A stretch of 57,378 nucleotides of DNA from Welwitschia mirabilis (GCA_051453625.1 JBOZIK010000001.1:128059856-128117233); one strand, 5' to 3'; shown: positions 10,676-22,756, counted from the stretch's first letter. Program-made: numbers and translations. Notes: generated by a model from the letters alone, not told the origin.

Positions 10676-12240
10676 AAAGTAAGAGTAAATTGCTATCTTT
10701 TGAGGATCTTCAAAGTAAAATAAGAAAGGATAAATTTAACTATTAAAAACATAACTAATATTTTATTAAAGATAATAAAGATAGTATAAAAATATAGTAG
10801 AAAACTAGAATTTAGTAAGAGAAAAAAAATAGAAAGAAGAAGATAATCATGCATCAAGGCAGATCTATTTTGAGAGCCATATGAAAGTAAGAACTAGCAT
10901 GATAAGGATTAAGTGGCTTTAGGAGAATATCCCCTTCTTTATCATCGGGGAGTAAGTAGTTCAAAGTGAGTGATCAACTATAGTAATGATTGGAAAAAGT
11001 AAGAATACATTTTAAGGAATTGACCAAATGATCCTTAAAAATGTGATGTTGGTAATAAAAAGGCATATAAGTCATACTTGATGAAATAAACCTTTCAAGA
11101 GAGTGACACCTACTATGAATGATTAATATATGCATCTTTCTAATCTAAGATTGCAAGTGTCATCTCATTCTGTGTTTCTTATGCTAAAGTGATTGATTCT
11201 TTAATAAAAGAAAGCCTAACTCAATCTCCAAAAGATGAAAGACATAACTAAGAGCAAGGAAAGAGCTACTCTTAAAAATAAACTAAAAAATAAAAATCAC
11301 CTCTAATAAGTAAAGACAAATTTCCAAACACTTACGTTGGTACATATTGTGATGGATCATGTAATGGACTACTTCAAGCTTAGTAATAAGAAGCTCAAAA
11401 CTCCTTTGGATGGACTTATAAATACTATTCATAGGATAGTGTGAAGAGAAGATACCAAACATTGCATGCCAAAAATATTTCTTAAAGTTACAACATTATT
11501 AATCTTGGTAAATAAGAACATCCTTCCTATGGGGAATACTCTATAGCCACAAAACCTTGAGGGGCCACAAAACCTTGAGAACCAAAAGAGGGAGTTACAG
11601 AACAATTGGCTACCTACAAAAATGAGTCAAAATCAACCATTCCACCAGGATGATTCCCTTAGAACTTAGTTAATGGCAAAATTGCTAAGATAAATAATGA
11701 GGATAAACTAGTAGAATCACTTCTTTTTTTGAGCAGATGTTTTTATTTTCATGCATATTAAGATTCCCCTTTTCATGAGAATGGGTTAGTGAGAGGAGAT
11801 TTAAGGGATTTTAAAAAGTAAAAGAAAGTAAAATAAATTACTAACTTAAAAAATAAATAATTAGTAGAAGAAAGGTCACTTACTTCTACCCTCAATTAAT
11901 ACTTATACTTCCAAATAATCAAAGGAGATATCTACTCTTCTACTTCCTCATTTAACAAAATGAGAACATGAGATGAAGTAGGTAAAGAAAGAGATTTCAC
12001 ATTCCACTAAGACCATAAATCTTGAGAAAAGAATTCTCCCTGAGTATTCATTCATGGAATAACAAATTAATCAACAAAGATGTAAATTTAACATAAAAAA
12101 ACAACCATATGAAAATATATAACTTATTAGAAAACGTTGTGCTTATGGAGGAATCAATAAGGTTTCCTTGTTTATTAGTAGAAGGAGTGGCTCCATAAGG
12201 ATTAAGGCAAGGGAGAGAGACTAGAGACATGATGATATTT
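10676..12240 (+). other. Internal region behind primer site, unrecognised
   Basis: This should hold leader and gag of the element whose LTR ends at 10661, but no domain could be read. A small direct repeat 'gccacaaaaccttgag' occurs twice near 11554-11590. The composition is purine-rich on the plus strand (many aaag/gaag words), as in retroelement leaders and gag genes. Confidence 0.3.
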
Positions 12241-14138
12241 ATTATTCTGCCAAATTGTGTAATAGGGTATTTCGAGTAGTTTTATAGGATATTAAATAGG
12301 TTTTTGTTGAGTTTTGACAATAATGGAGAGCTAAGGTAAATATCATGAAAACATGTAATCTTCATTAGATTTGATAACATTTAAGGAAAATTGCAATACT
12401 TCATATCTAGAGGTATAATCATATAATTAAATAGGCTGATCTAACATAATAAACATCTTTACAAGGGCCCTCATCCAACTTATCATTCAAATGATAGTAT
12501 GGAAGATAAAAGAACTTATGCTAATAAGGACACTTATGTGGATCCTGTATGATGTATCTTCATCTCCTATGATGTTTGAATGACTAGTAGGATAACACTT
12601 AAATATAATAGTTTACCAAACTTCACCAAACTTTTGCCATGTGTCATGCATATTCTTACATGGCTGTTAGGATTTTATTAAATCTATTAGTAGTTACTGT
12701 TTTTAGAGTTTTTATTTGTAATAATTACCTTATTTACCCTTAAATCCAAATTTATCTTCTTTAACATCAGAAATTCTCATGATAGAAGATCGAAGGGTAG
12801 GAGATCCATCCTTTATTATTGCCAAGAGACATCTTGTTTAGTGTTGGAGTGTGTATCTTTCATTGAGGTGCTACTGCCATGTAACATAGATGTTGGTTTA
12901 AATTATTCAAAACTTTATTGCTCTTTTTATATCTTTTGTTATGTGCATCTTCCTTATGGTTTATGTTGTTTATGATTCTGTGATAGCTTCATTTATGATA
13001 TAGATTATGAGGGCTGTTAAGGTTGATATTAGTAGTTTAGGTGCACTGCATTTTATTTCTTAGATTAACTTGCATTATTTTCATATTTCATTTGATGGAC
13101 TTGGTATTTTAGTTGGTTTTTATTTAGTGATAACTTTTTTGACTGATCTAGGTTATACAGGATAATGTCCATGACAAGTTGATTTGATAATGAAATATAT
13201 ATTTCATTTAGATTATTGTTGCATCTCATTTGCATAGTGTATTTATTTGCATTTATTTACTTTGCATTATTATTTTATTCTAATTAGAAAGCATACAAAT
13301 ATTTTATTTGAAATTAATTTTTTTATCATCTATACCTTTAATGAAATTATGACATTTCTTTCTTCTCCTATCTATATTAGTATATTGTGTTTGCGCATAT
13401 ATTTGTGATTGACAGGATTTGATAAAGGTTATAATGTTTACATAACATACACCTCAACATCTTAGCAACATTACTAAGAAAGGATACTTATAGTTTGAAG
13501 ATTATTATTACTCAGATAAGTAGTTTGAATTTTGATTAAGGTATTTTTTGTAGTAGTATTTTATCTTTGTAGTAGAACTATAGGTTTTTCTTTCCACATT
13601 TTTTGATTTGCATTCTAAAATAACATCTTGTCATCCATCTTATCATCTAGATGATGTGTGGCAATGATGGCTTATAATACTAGTGTTTTTCATTTTCATA
13701 AGAATTAGTGTTTTTGCTATCATCCCCTATATAGTCTAGATGACTTAAAGGATGATTGTTAGTTTTCATTCTGTGTTATTTCATGATTTATTTTATTTTG
13801 TGTTTTTCGTTTTTGGGTTTTTTGTATCTTATGTTATCTAGGTACATTATCCAAATGACTATAGATGATAGTTATTGAAATGAAACTAAGCATGTTGAGA
13901 CATGGTAAATGCAAGTAAAAAGTTGAAATATCAGAAAGAATGACTATTAGTTAAAAAAACATCTAAGAATATTTGATCAACTATGAACTAAACCCAGGTA
14001 TGCACATCCTAAGTACACAAAGCATTTCAACAATTGAGCAAGAATTTTTTTTTTTTGCATTTATTAATTTTGAATCTAATTTTTTCAAAGAAATTTTTTT
14101 AAAATAAAGTGTAGAATTAAATAGTTTTATTACATTAT
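12241..14138. other. AT-rich stretch, no gene recognised
   Basis: T-rich on the plus strand with no convincing open frame, LTR end or primer site. The 5' LTR of the T1 chromovirus would be expected in or before this stretch but was not found, so T1 is either 5'-truncated or too diverged here. Confidence 0.4.
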
Positions 14139-15029
14139 CAAATTCTATGCAAAAGCAGAAACAAGTAGCTTCACCTAATCCCCCTATTATGATAGGTACC
14201 TCTGCTACCCCAATTAATCTAAATGCCAATGTTACTTTTAAAGAACAAATTGCAAATATAAAGCATGAAATCTAAAATCCTTTTGACCTACCTTCTGATG
14301 ATGATGTTAAATTAAAAAATTTAAATGCATATCCTATTTTTAATGAAGAAAATGATGAAGACCCCTTTAACATATAGCGGACATTAAATAATTAGTGCTC
14401 ACTACTTACATGATTATCTTTTAAATGACTAATCATAAAAATTTCCTCTTCTTTTAGGTGAATAATCATTATCAGTTAAACTTTAAGGCTAGGTTAGTTA
14501 CAACATGTAATCAATATTAAGAGAATTCATGAGAGTTAATAACTTAATAATGGAAATCAACCCCCATCCAACCTTAATCTAGAAGCATTAATGAATACCT
14601 TTATGTAGTTCCTATTACAAATAGTAAATCAAGATAAAAACTCACATGTAAAGAATGGTATCAATTAATCTAATGAAGTGGGTATGAGGAAATTAATTCA
14701 AATGTTTATTAAGCTACATCCACCAAAGCTTGTAGGAGACTCAAATCCTTTCAAAGTAAAAGTATGGCTAAGTAATGTTGAAAATGTTATAGGTACCTTA
14801 GAATGTGATGAATGTAAAAAGTCTTTCTTAGCTATTTATATGTTACAAGGAGAAGCTAACCTATGGTGAATAATGACAATAACCAAGTTAGAAGATCTAG
14901 AACTTTTGTGGAAGGAATTTGAGCACATATTTAAGGAGAAGTACATCACAAAGTTCCATATTTACTAGAAGATTATAGAATTCTACAATTTAAGATAAAA
15001 TGATAGTATAACTATAACATCTAATAAGT
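14139..15029 (+). pseudogene. Tekay/Del-like chromovirus T1 gag, N-terminal part
   Basis: 14139-14373 reads, nearly without stops, VASPNPPIMIGTSATPIN, VTFKEQIANIKHEI and LPSDDDVKLKNLNAYPIF, an acidic N-terminal segment. 14678-14869 is open for 63 codons: FIKLHPPKLVGDSNPFKVKV, WLSNVENVIGTLECDECKK, AIYMLQGEANLW. It continues past one stop into LWKEFEHIFKEKY. This is the gag core F.KL.PP.F.G..DP..A..WL..IE.....L.C.D..K...A.Y.L.GEA..WW. The frame is cut at 15029 by the insertion of T2 and resumes at 23528 in the same phase. Stops make it non-functional. The antisense open frame at 13981-14229 is a shadow of this gag. Confidence 0.85.
15025..15029 (+). repeat. Target site duplication of T2, left copy (TAAGT)
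   Basis: Five bases directly before the TG of the left LTR, identical to 23523-23527 after the CA of the right LTR. A 5-bp duplication is standard for LTR-retrotransposon integration. Confidence 0.9.
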
Positions 15030-15258
15030 TGTCATGTCCCAAATTTCAAGACTTAAGATTAAATATTTTAAGGCTAATAATTCATGTTTTTTTTTATTTC
15101 TAATAGTATTATTTTGTGCTTTGGCTTATGCATTGCTCATTTTGAAAAAATGTCAATGAGTTGTGGATATGAATTTGAAATTATTTTGAATAAAGATGCT
15201 TAATATGTGAAGTTATTATTTTTATCAAACTGCTATCATGTTATGGAATGTTTTAATG

Positions 15259-15358
15259 NNNNNNNNNNNNNNNNNNNNNNNNNNNNNNNNNNNNNNNNNN
15301 NNNNNNNNNNNNNNNNNNNNNNNNNNNNNNNNNNNNNNNNNNNNNNNNNNNNNNNNNN
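15259..15358. other. Assembly gap, 100 N
   Basis: Lies inside the left T2 LTR. From the right LTR about 930 bp are expected here, so 100 is a placeholder length. Confidence 0.9.
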
Positions 15359-16938
15359 GATTTTTATGTTGATTTGAGATTTTGGTCAATTAACATTTTT
15401 GTGAATCCATTCTTGTTCTTAAAGCCCTTACCTTAAACCTTGCCATGGACCATGCTAGAAACTATGAAGGTACAGTTCTCATACCATGCTTGCATGTGTA
15501 GGAACTAGCATGAGGATGACCTTTAGATGAACGAGTTATTGTTGTTTAGATGGAGTTTTATCTTTATACTTATTGCATGTATTAATTTGAAGGACTTTAA
15601 ATGTCTAGTAGAATTGTATTATTTTAATGAACATGGTTTTCATGCTTAAATTTGTGTTAAAGATGTGGTGTAATTATATGAATATATTTTCAATGTATTA
15701 AAAAGGTTAAAAGATTTTTTCTAGATAAATGTTATATTTCTATATGATGTTTGATGGAAATTATGGTATCTTAATTTAAGCCATCGATTTATTATTCTTG
15801 AATCATAAAAATAAGACATATGATATTGAAATTATAAGTTTATTTTATTATAGTAAAATATTTTTAAGTTTTGCCTTAATAAAATGGTGAAGTTATTTGA
15901 TGTATAGTCAAGTTTAATAAAAGTATAAACTTGTGCCATTTATTAAATTTAGAAAAGGTAATATAGTTTAATTCTAAATAAATGATATAAAGGGAAAAGG
16001 AGAGGTTATAAAATTGTAATGATGACCTTTTTATGTGCCATTTGTTCTTTTACCTTTATATCAAGATGGAAATTATTAAATAAGAGAAATGACTCATTTA
16101 AAATGTAACTACCATCATATTATAATGATTTTCAGCAACACAAGATTAATTCCTTTCAAGCCTACATGTGTCCTTTTCCTTCCTTCTGCATAGTCAAATT
16201 TCTCCCTAACATCCATATCTCTCTCAGCTACTTTTATTGCATTTTTTCTTACGTGCCTTCTCTATAAAATCTCAGACACAATTACCTTCTACAATATGAT
16301 CTTATTTGCAAATTATCTTCCTCTCTTTTATGCCTTCTCATCTCAGTGTTTTTCTTTTTCTTGTGCATCAACCGATCGTCCCTTCTCAAGAAACATATTC
16401 TTCTCCCTATTGGAATCAGCAATTATTTTTTATTTGCTAAAAGTTTAAAGGTCTCAAAATGCAACTTTTAAATATTATTTTTATAAAAATTAGCTTAATC
16501 TATACCCTTTAGGAAAAAACCTAAATAGTCAAAAACATACTCCATTTTATCATTTTCCAACGTTTTGATTTACTATTTTGAATTCTTATTTTTTTAAAAA
16601 AAAGCAAAAAAAGTTTGAATGTAACTTATAAAATATCTTTTCATGGATTTAAGCTTAATTTGTACCCATTAGGGTAAAAATGAGATGTTTCTAATAAAAA
16701 ACACACTATATTTTATCATTTTCAAACATTTTTAGTTGTTATTGTCATTTAATGAATGAATAACGTGAAACAAATTAAATAAATTAAGCAATTTTATTTA
16801 ATGATTAAATTAAATTGAATCTTATACAATTTTATGAAACTAATATTAAGTCTTTAGCTTTATATTTTATTATATAGAGAGTTTTTTTTTAATTTGGATA
16901 CTTGAGCAAGTTTAATTTTTTCAATTGTAGGCATTACA

Positions 16939-17250
16939 TTTTGGTATTATAGCTTTAATTTTATGAGGATTTTCAATCATAGAACTTTGGGTTATTATAT
17001 TTTGGGTATTAGAGAAACAAAGTTTATGGATATTTTTCAATGTTAGAATTTGAGGCCTTTACATTTTGGTATTAGAGCATTAAATTTGAAGATTTTCAAA
17101 AGTGTAACTTTTGGGTCACTTCATTTTGATATCAAAGTGTCAGTGTCAAAGTCTGAAGTTTTTCAACCGTAGAAATTTTGGATCATTATATTTTGATATT
17201 AGAGCATTAAGTTTGAAGATTTTTAAAATTGTAACTTTTGGATCTTTACA
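16939..17250 (+). repeat. Five ~62-bp units, each with a PBS-like motif, end of T2 left LTR
   Basis: Motif starts lie at 16939 (ttttggtattatagc), 17000 (ttttgggtattagag), 17064 (ttttggtattagagc), 17124 (ttttgatatcaaagt) and 17191 (ttttgatattagagc). The next and last, at 17251, is the true primer site. Each unit is a PBS-like 15-mer, then a variable 'attaa.tttgaagattt' stretch, then 'aacttttgggtc.tta.a', which imitates the LTR end. Spacing is 60-67 bp. Confidence 0.85.
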
Positions 17251-17265
17251 TTTTGGTATGAAAGC
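17251..17265 (+). other. T2 primer binding site (decayed)
   Basis: 'ttttggtatgaaagc' directly follows the CA end of the left LTR. It matches the initiator-Met type TGGTATCAGAGC at 9 of 12 positions. Confidence 0.75.
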
Positions 17266-17283
17266 CTAGGTTTCGAATTTATT

Positions 17284-17380
17284 GGGAACAACTGTGATTA
17301 ACTTGATAAATTCTAGCATAACTACTATTAAGTTGATGATCTCACTGGGTATAACTATTGTTAACTTTGCAAATTCACTT
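17284..17380 (+). repeat. Three ~31-bp tandem units in T2 leader
   Basis: Units begin near 17284, 17316 and 17347, each with an 'aactact.ttaa.tt' core followed by 'gataaattc' or a similar end. They are diverged. Confidence 0.55.
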
Positions 17381-17756
17381 GGCTAAGTATTTTACAATGG
17401 TTTATGATATGTGTACAACAAAGATATGATTCTTTATTTTTTTATGCTTTCTTGTTGGTCCTTTTTTATATATTTTGTATTGAGATTGTCACATTTATTT
17501 TCTTGAAATTTTCTTAATGTTCCTTCTTATGCATTTCCTTACTGAAATTGATGCATATGTATTTTTGTAATATAGTTACTAAATCGTGTGTTATTTAAAT
17601 AAGAAAAAACTCTATGTTGATACATATCTCATCTCTATTGACTTATCCTCGATTTCTTGAAGTATCTTTTTGTATGAGATGAAAATTTGTGAGAAAATTT
17701 ATCCATAACGTTATCCTCTTGGCAAGGTATCATAACATTATTTTGTCTTAGACTTC

Positions 17757-18495
17757 ATAGATCGTTGAATGAGGCAGTGAAGTTGATGATAATTAAGAGT
17801 ACCACAGATCCCAAATGAGGTAGTGGGATTTACAAATAGCTGAATGAGGCAGTGAAGTTAAATATTATTTGGAAATCATAGATCACTGAATGAGGCAGTG
17901 GACCACAGATCATCAAATGAGCCAGTGAAGAGGGAATTCTATAGATCCCTAAATGAGGCAGTGAGGATATTATATAATCATAGATCATAAATGAGGCAGT
18001 GGGCTTCATAGATCACTAAATAAGGTAGTGAAGAGAGAATTCCATAGACACTAAATGAGGTAGTGAGGATATTATATAACCATAGATCACTGAATTAGGT
18101 ATTGGGCTTTATATATCGCCAAACAAGGCAGTGAAGAGAGAATCCCATAAATCGTCGAATGAGGTAGTGGATATATTATATTACCACCAATAGTCAAATA
18201 AGGCAATAAAATTCACAGATCACTAAATAAGGCAGTGAAGTTGATGGTAAACGGGATTTTATATGAGTACCACAGATCGCCGAATGAGGCAGTGGGCTTC
18301 ACAGATCTCTGAATAAGGTAGTGAAGTTAATGATGATATATATTATTATGAGTATCACAAATCATCAAATAAGGTAATAAGCTTCACAGGTCACCAAATG
18401 AGGTAGTGAAGTTAAATATTATATAAAAATCACAGATCATCAAATGCTATAGTAAGTTTCATAGATCGCCAAACAAGATAGTGAAGTTATTAATG
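17757..18495 (+). repeat. Tandem array of a 24-nt motif (about 20 copies) in T2 leader
   Basis: The consensus starts CACAGATC, continues with GCCG or a variant, and ends AATGAGGCAGTG. Copies are separated alternately by a short spacer ('ggctt', 'gac', 'ggattta') and a longer one ('aagttgatgat...', 'aagagggaattc', 'aggatattatata'), giving two-motif higher-order units of about 70-85 bp. Examples with little decay lie at 17877-17940 and 18271-18330. Both ends of the motif are CAC/GTG, inverted. No frame through the array stays open, so it is unlikely to code. One more pair of motifs begins the duplicate at 19117. Confidence 0.85.
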
Positions 18496-19016
18496 ATTGA
18501 GATTATATTATCTATGTTATATCTTGAATTCTTGGAATCATGATTTATCATTTTTGTTTCAATCCTGATAAAATCTTTTTAAAATACCTATTCTTTCTTA
18601 AATCATACTAAGGGCTATGAGATTTTCACAGTTCTCATCTCATACATTGTTATGACGGATGATAAATTTGAAGTCTAATTGCTGAGATGGATATGAGTTT
18701 TTGAAGGATCGTTGGATCTATATTAGTGAAAAGTTTTCTAATTAAGTACAATATCATGACTATTTAAAGTTAAATATTTGAAATACATAATTAATCAATA
18801 TGTTATCTATTATTGTGATGAGAAACAATCTTCATTTATTTAGTGTATAGCTTGCAATACTTGAAATTTACTTTGAAATTATATATTATATGAAATGATC
18901 GTTATCTAGCTCCTAAAATTTTAGATCTTAGCCCTGTGCTTATGCAATATTATATTGGATGTTGAGTTGCAATTTGTAAATTCTTAAGATCCTTCTTAGA
19001 TGATTATGTTTTGGCA
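18431..19016 (+). repeat. ~0.6-kb duplicated block, copy 1 (runs into gap)
   Basis: Starts with two array motifs, then 'gtgaagttattaatgatt', 'atatcttgaattcttgg' and onward to 'gatgattatgttttggca', where the N-run begins. Copy 2 follows the gap with scattered substitutions and an insertion of about 26 bp. Confidence 0.8.
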
Positions 19017-19116
19017 NNNNNNNNNNNNNNNNNNNNNNNNNNNNNNNNNNNNNNNNNNNNNNNNNNNNNNNNNNNNNNNNNNNNNNNNNNNNNNNNNNNN
19101 NNNNNNNNNNNNNNNN
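19017..19116. other. Assembly gap, 100 N
   Basis: Separates the two copies of the ~0.6-kb duplicated block in the T2 leader. The true size is unknown. Confidence 0.9.
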
Positions 19117-19140
19117 ATTGCTAAATAAGGTAATAGGCTT

Positions 19141-19747
19141 CACAGATCATCAAATGAGGCAGTGAGTTTCATAGATTGCTAAACAAGATAGTGAAGTTAT
19201 TAATGATTAAGATTATATTATGTTCATAACCATAAGCTCATAATCAGTGTTATATCTTGAATTCTTGGAATCATGATTTATCATTTCTATATCAATCCTA
19301 GTAAAATCTTATCGAAATACCTATTCTTGCTTGAGCCATACTAAGGGCTATGAGATTTTCATAGTTCTCATCTCAGACCTTGTTATAATAGGTGGTAAAT
19401 TTGGAGTCTAATTACTAAGATGAGAATGAGTTTTTAAAGGATCGTTGGATCGATATTGGTGGAAAGTTTTCTGATTAGGTATAATCTCATGACTATTTGA
19501 TGTTAAATTCTTGAAATACATAATTAATCAATATGTTATCTATTATTGTAATGAGAAACAATCTTTATTTATTCAATTTATAACTTACAATACCTGAAGT
19601 TTGCTCTGAAATTTTATATTATATGGAATGATGGTTATCTAACTCCTAAAATTTTGGATCTTAGCCCTGTGCTTATGTAATATTATATTGGATGTTGAGT
19701 TGCAATTTGTAAATTCTTCAGATCCTTCTTAGATGATTATATTTTGG
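19141..19747 (+). repeat. ~0.6-kb duplicated block, copy 2
   Basis: Direct repeat of 18431-19016 at about 7-8% divergence by eye, too much for an unmerged overlap of one haplotype. It ends 'gatgattatattttggcatt' and then continues into gag-related sequence. Confidence 0.8.
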
Positions 19748-19839
19748 CATTTCAGTTTTGAAATTTTTATTGAGAATGGCCTTGATTATAAAATTATATT
19801 CATTAAATTAAAATAAAAGTTTAGAAAAGGGCAAATGAT

Positions 19840-20050
19840 TCCCTCTTCCATAAGATTCAAAACTAGAATAAAAATGAGCCTAAAGTTAGGCCAATAAATT
19901 CCTATTCCAAAGATAATAAGACGAGAGATTTTTAAGAAAGGAATGTTATAAATGTGGAGGTCCCCACTATGCTAGAAATTGCCCTAGTAAAAGGAATCCA
20001 ATAGACATAAGAAAGATTTATACGTTAACCATAAATAAAGGGACCTAATA
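19840..20050 (+). pseudogene. T2 gag remnant with a zinc knuckle
   Basis: 19944-19982 encodes CYKCGGPHYARNC, a C-x2-C-x3-H-x4-C knuckle like that of Tekay/Del gag proteins (family form CF.CGGPH....CP). It is preceded by a basic stretch (REIFKKGE) and followed by PSKRNPIDIRKIYTLTINKG and a stop. No capsid core precedes it, and no protease or polymerase follows before the polypurine tract at 20293. The knuckle binds nucleic acid in intact gag. Here it survives as a fragment of a deleted gag-pol, and it is better preserved than its surroundings. The stretch 20050-20290 holds no recognisable domain. Confidence 0.75.
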
Positions 20051-20292
20051 TCTGCAATGCAAGATGAATCAGGTATTAAAATTTCTTTACTATAAAATAA
20101 TTAGTTGAGTATGAAGATGTTAATTATTTCATTATCAGAATAGAACTTAGATAGGAGCAGTTTCCAATTCCTTAGTAATTAAAAATAATGATTATAGAAG
20201 AAATGACTCTTATAATATAAGTTGCCATCATAGGAATAAGTAAAAGAAGTGACAATGTTTACCAATTTCTAGTTTTGAGGACAAAACCTCTT

Positions 20293-20307
20293 AAAGAGGC
20301 GGAGAAA
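20293..20307 (+). other. T2 polypurine tract
   Basis: 'aaagaggcggagaaa' abuts the TG of the right LTR. It follows 'gaggacaaaacct', which resembles the FEDKTS end of Tekay-type polyproteins and suggests that the original pol 3' end is still attached. Confidence 0.75.
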
Positions 20308-20770
20308 TGTCATGTCCCAAATTCCAAGACTTAAGATTAAATATTTTAAGGGTAATAATTCATGTTTTCTTTTATTTCTAATAGTATTATTATGTACTTT
20401 CATAATGCATTGCTCATTTTGAAAAAAAGTGAATAAGTTGTGGATATGAATTTGAAATTATTTTAAATAAAGATGCTTAATACGTACAGTCATTATTTTT
20501 ATCAAAATTGTTATCATGTTATGAAATGTTTTATTGCTAATGTCTTATTATTGTTAATTACATCAGCTTAATTATTATCTATTATTTTCTCGGTGGCCTG
20601 ACAAGGTAATGGAAATCCCCACCATATAATTACCTTCATTCATGATATTTTGTCTTCATATGCAAGGAATCTTTACCAACTTTTGTTTGTCTTCATATGT
20701 AAGGAATCTTTGTCAACCTTTATTTTGTCCTTATATTCTTGTGACTCTTCACATCCCACCAAACTTTAAT

Positions 20771-20780
20771 TATAAATAGG
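20771..20780 (+). promoter_or_regulatory. TATA-like box of T2 LTR
   Basis: 'tataaatagg', 463 bp into the LTR, before a pyrimidine-rich stretch 'actttccttctccttttccc'. The position and context fit an LTR promoter. The corresponding part of the left LTR is in an assembly gap. Confidence 0.6.
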
Positions 20781-22756
20781 ACTTTCCTTCTCCTTTTCCC
20801 TCACTTTTAATTATGGAGAACCCTTGCTACCAAGTTTTAGAGCCTGGGAAATCTTTGAAGCCTTGGAACCTTCTTAAGATCTTAAGTCTTCTTAAAAATC
20901 AGTCTGGTCTTATATTCTTTCATTTCTTTTGTATGGTTCTATGGTTTTCATTAATGGTTGTATGGTTTTATGGTCTTTCATCTTCATTATTGTATGGTTT
21001 TATGGTATTTCATTAATTCTTATATGGTCTTATGATCTTTCATTTCATTCTTGTATGATTTTATAGTGTTCTTCAATCTCTTTTTGGTTTATGCAAATCC
21101 ATTTATCTCTTATATGTCCTAAATGACTCTTGTATCTTTCACATGTTTTAAGTAAATCTTTTCTTATACATATCCTAGTTATAATTTATCTTTGAAGTTT
21201 AAGCTTGTTATGACTAAATCATGCAGCATCAGGGGCTGGGCTACCTGAAGGGCTCTTACTGGCCATAGGAGTGGCTGTTAGTGTTTAGGTAGTTATCCAT
21301 CTAGATGTTGTATAATACATGTAGCTTCAGGAAGTTATCCCACCTGAGAGGTTCCTATTAGCCATAGGAATGATCCAGTAGACAATGAATAATTGACACT
21401 CCTCTGATAAGGCATACTGTTCATACTGTTCCTTGAACATTTTCATAAGATCTAGATATTTTACCTTGATTTTTATGTTGATTTGAGATTTTGGTCAATT
21501 GATATTTTTTGAATCTATTCTTGTTCTCAAAACCCTTATCTTAGACCTTATCATAGACCATACTAGGAACTATGGAGGTACAGTTTTCACGACATGCTTG
21601 ATGTGCAGGATTTAGCATGAGGATGACTTTTGGATGAATGAGTTGCTACTATTTGGATGGAGTTTTATCTTTGTACTTATTGCATGTATATATTTGAAGG
21701 ACTTTAGATGTCCAATAGAATTGTATTATTTTAATGAACATGGTTTTTGTGCTCAAATTTGTGTTAAGGATGTGTTGTAATTATATGAATATATTTTCAA
21801 TGTATTAAAAATGTTAAAAGCATTTTTTTAGGTAAATGTTATATGTCTATATGATGTTTTATGTAAATTATGATATCTTAATTTAAGCCATCGATTTATT
21901 ATTATTGACTCATAAAAATAAGATATATGATATTAAAATTATAAGTTTATTTTATTATAGCAAAATAGTTTTAAGTATTACCTTAATAAAATGGTAAAGT
22001 TATTTGAAGTGTAGTTAAGTTTAATAAAAATATAAAATTATGCTATTTATTAAATTTGGAAAAGGTAGTATAGCTTAATTCCAAATAAATGATATAAAGG
22101 AAAAAGATGAAGTTATAAAAACATAATGATGACTTTTCTATCTACCATTTATTCTTTTACCATTACATCAAGATGGCAATTATTAAATAAGAGAAACAAC
22201 TCATTTAAAATGTAATTGCCATCATATTATAATGATTTTTAGCAATGCAGGATTGATTTCCTTCCAAGCCTTCATGTGTCCTTTTCCTCCCTTCTGCATA
22301 GTCAAATTTCTCCCTAACCTCCATATTTCTTTGAGCTGCTTTTATTGCATTTTTGCTTACATGTTATCTCTGTATAATCTTAGATGTGGTTACCTTTTAT
22401 AATGTGATCTTGTTTGCACATTATCTTCCTCTCTTTTATGCCTTCTCATCTCAATGTTTTCCTTTCTCTTGTGCATTAGTCGGTCGTCCCTCCTTAAGAA
22501 ACATATTCTTCTTTCTATTAGAATTAGCAATCATCTTTTATTCAATAAAAGTTTAAAGGTCTCAAAATGTAACTTTTAATTAGTATTTTTATAAACATAA
22601 GCTTAATCCATACCTTTTAGGGAAAACCTAGGTGTTTCCACTTAAAAACATACTCCGTTTATCATTTTCCAACATTTTGGTTTATTGTTTTGAATTTTTT
22701 TTTTGAAAAATGCAAAATAAGCTTGAACGCAACTTTTGAAACATCTTTTCATGGAT

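Larger units (their letters stand above)
15030..17250 (+). mobile_element. T2 left (5') LTR, with an unsequenced gap
   Basis: It runs from TGTCATGTCCC to GATCTTTACA. Compared with the right LTR it lacks the segment corresponding to 20537-21467 (about 930 bp, including the TATA region), which is replaced by the 100-N run at 15259-15358. The missing part is therefore probably unassembled rather than deleted. The single copy near 16640-16800 corresponds to a two-copy tandem in the right LTR. Confidence 0.85.

Noticed and set aside
13981-14229. 82-codon minus-strand open frame (Gly/Cys/Phe rich)
   Set aside because: Antisense shadow of the T1 gag N-terminal segment, which is open and gag-like on the plus strand.
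17757-18495. Regular repeat and spacer arrangement resembling a CRISPR array
   Set aside because: Repeats vary in sequence, spacers are few-base or related to one another, no cas genes exist, and the array lies in the leader of a plant LTR retrotransposon.
20813-21016. 67-codon open frame with repeated hydrophobic text after the T2 TATA box
   Set aside because: Made of repeated 'tatggttttatgg'-type words within the LTR; no counterpart can be checked in the left LTR because of the gap, and no family match.
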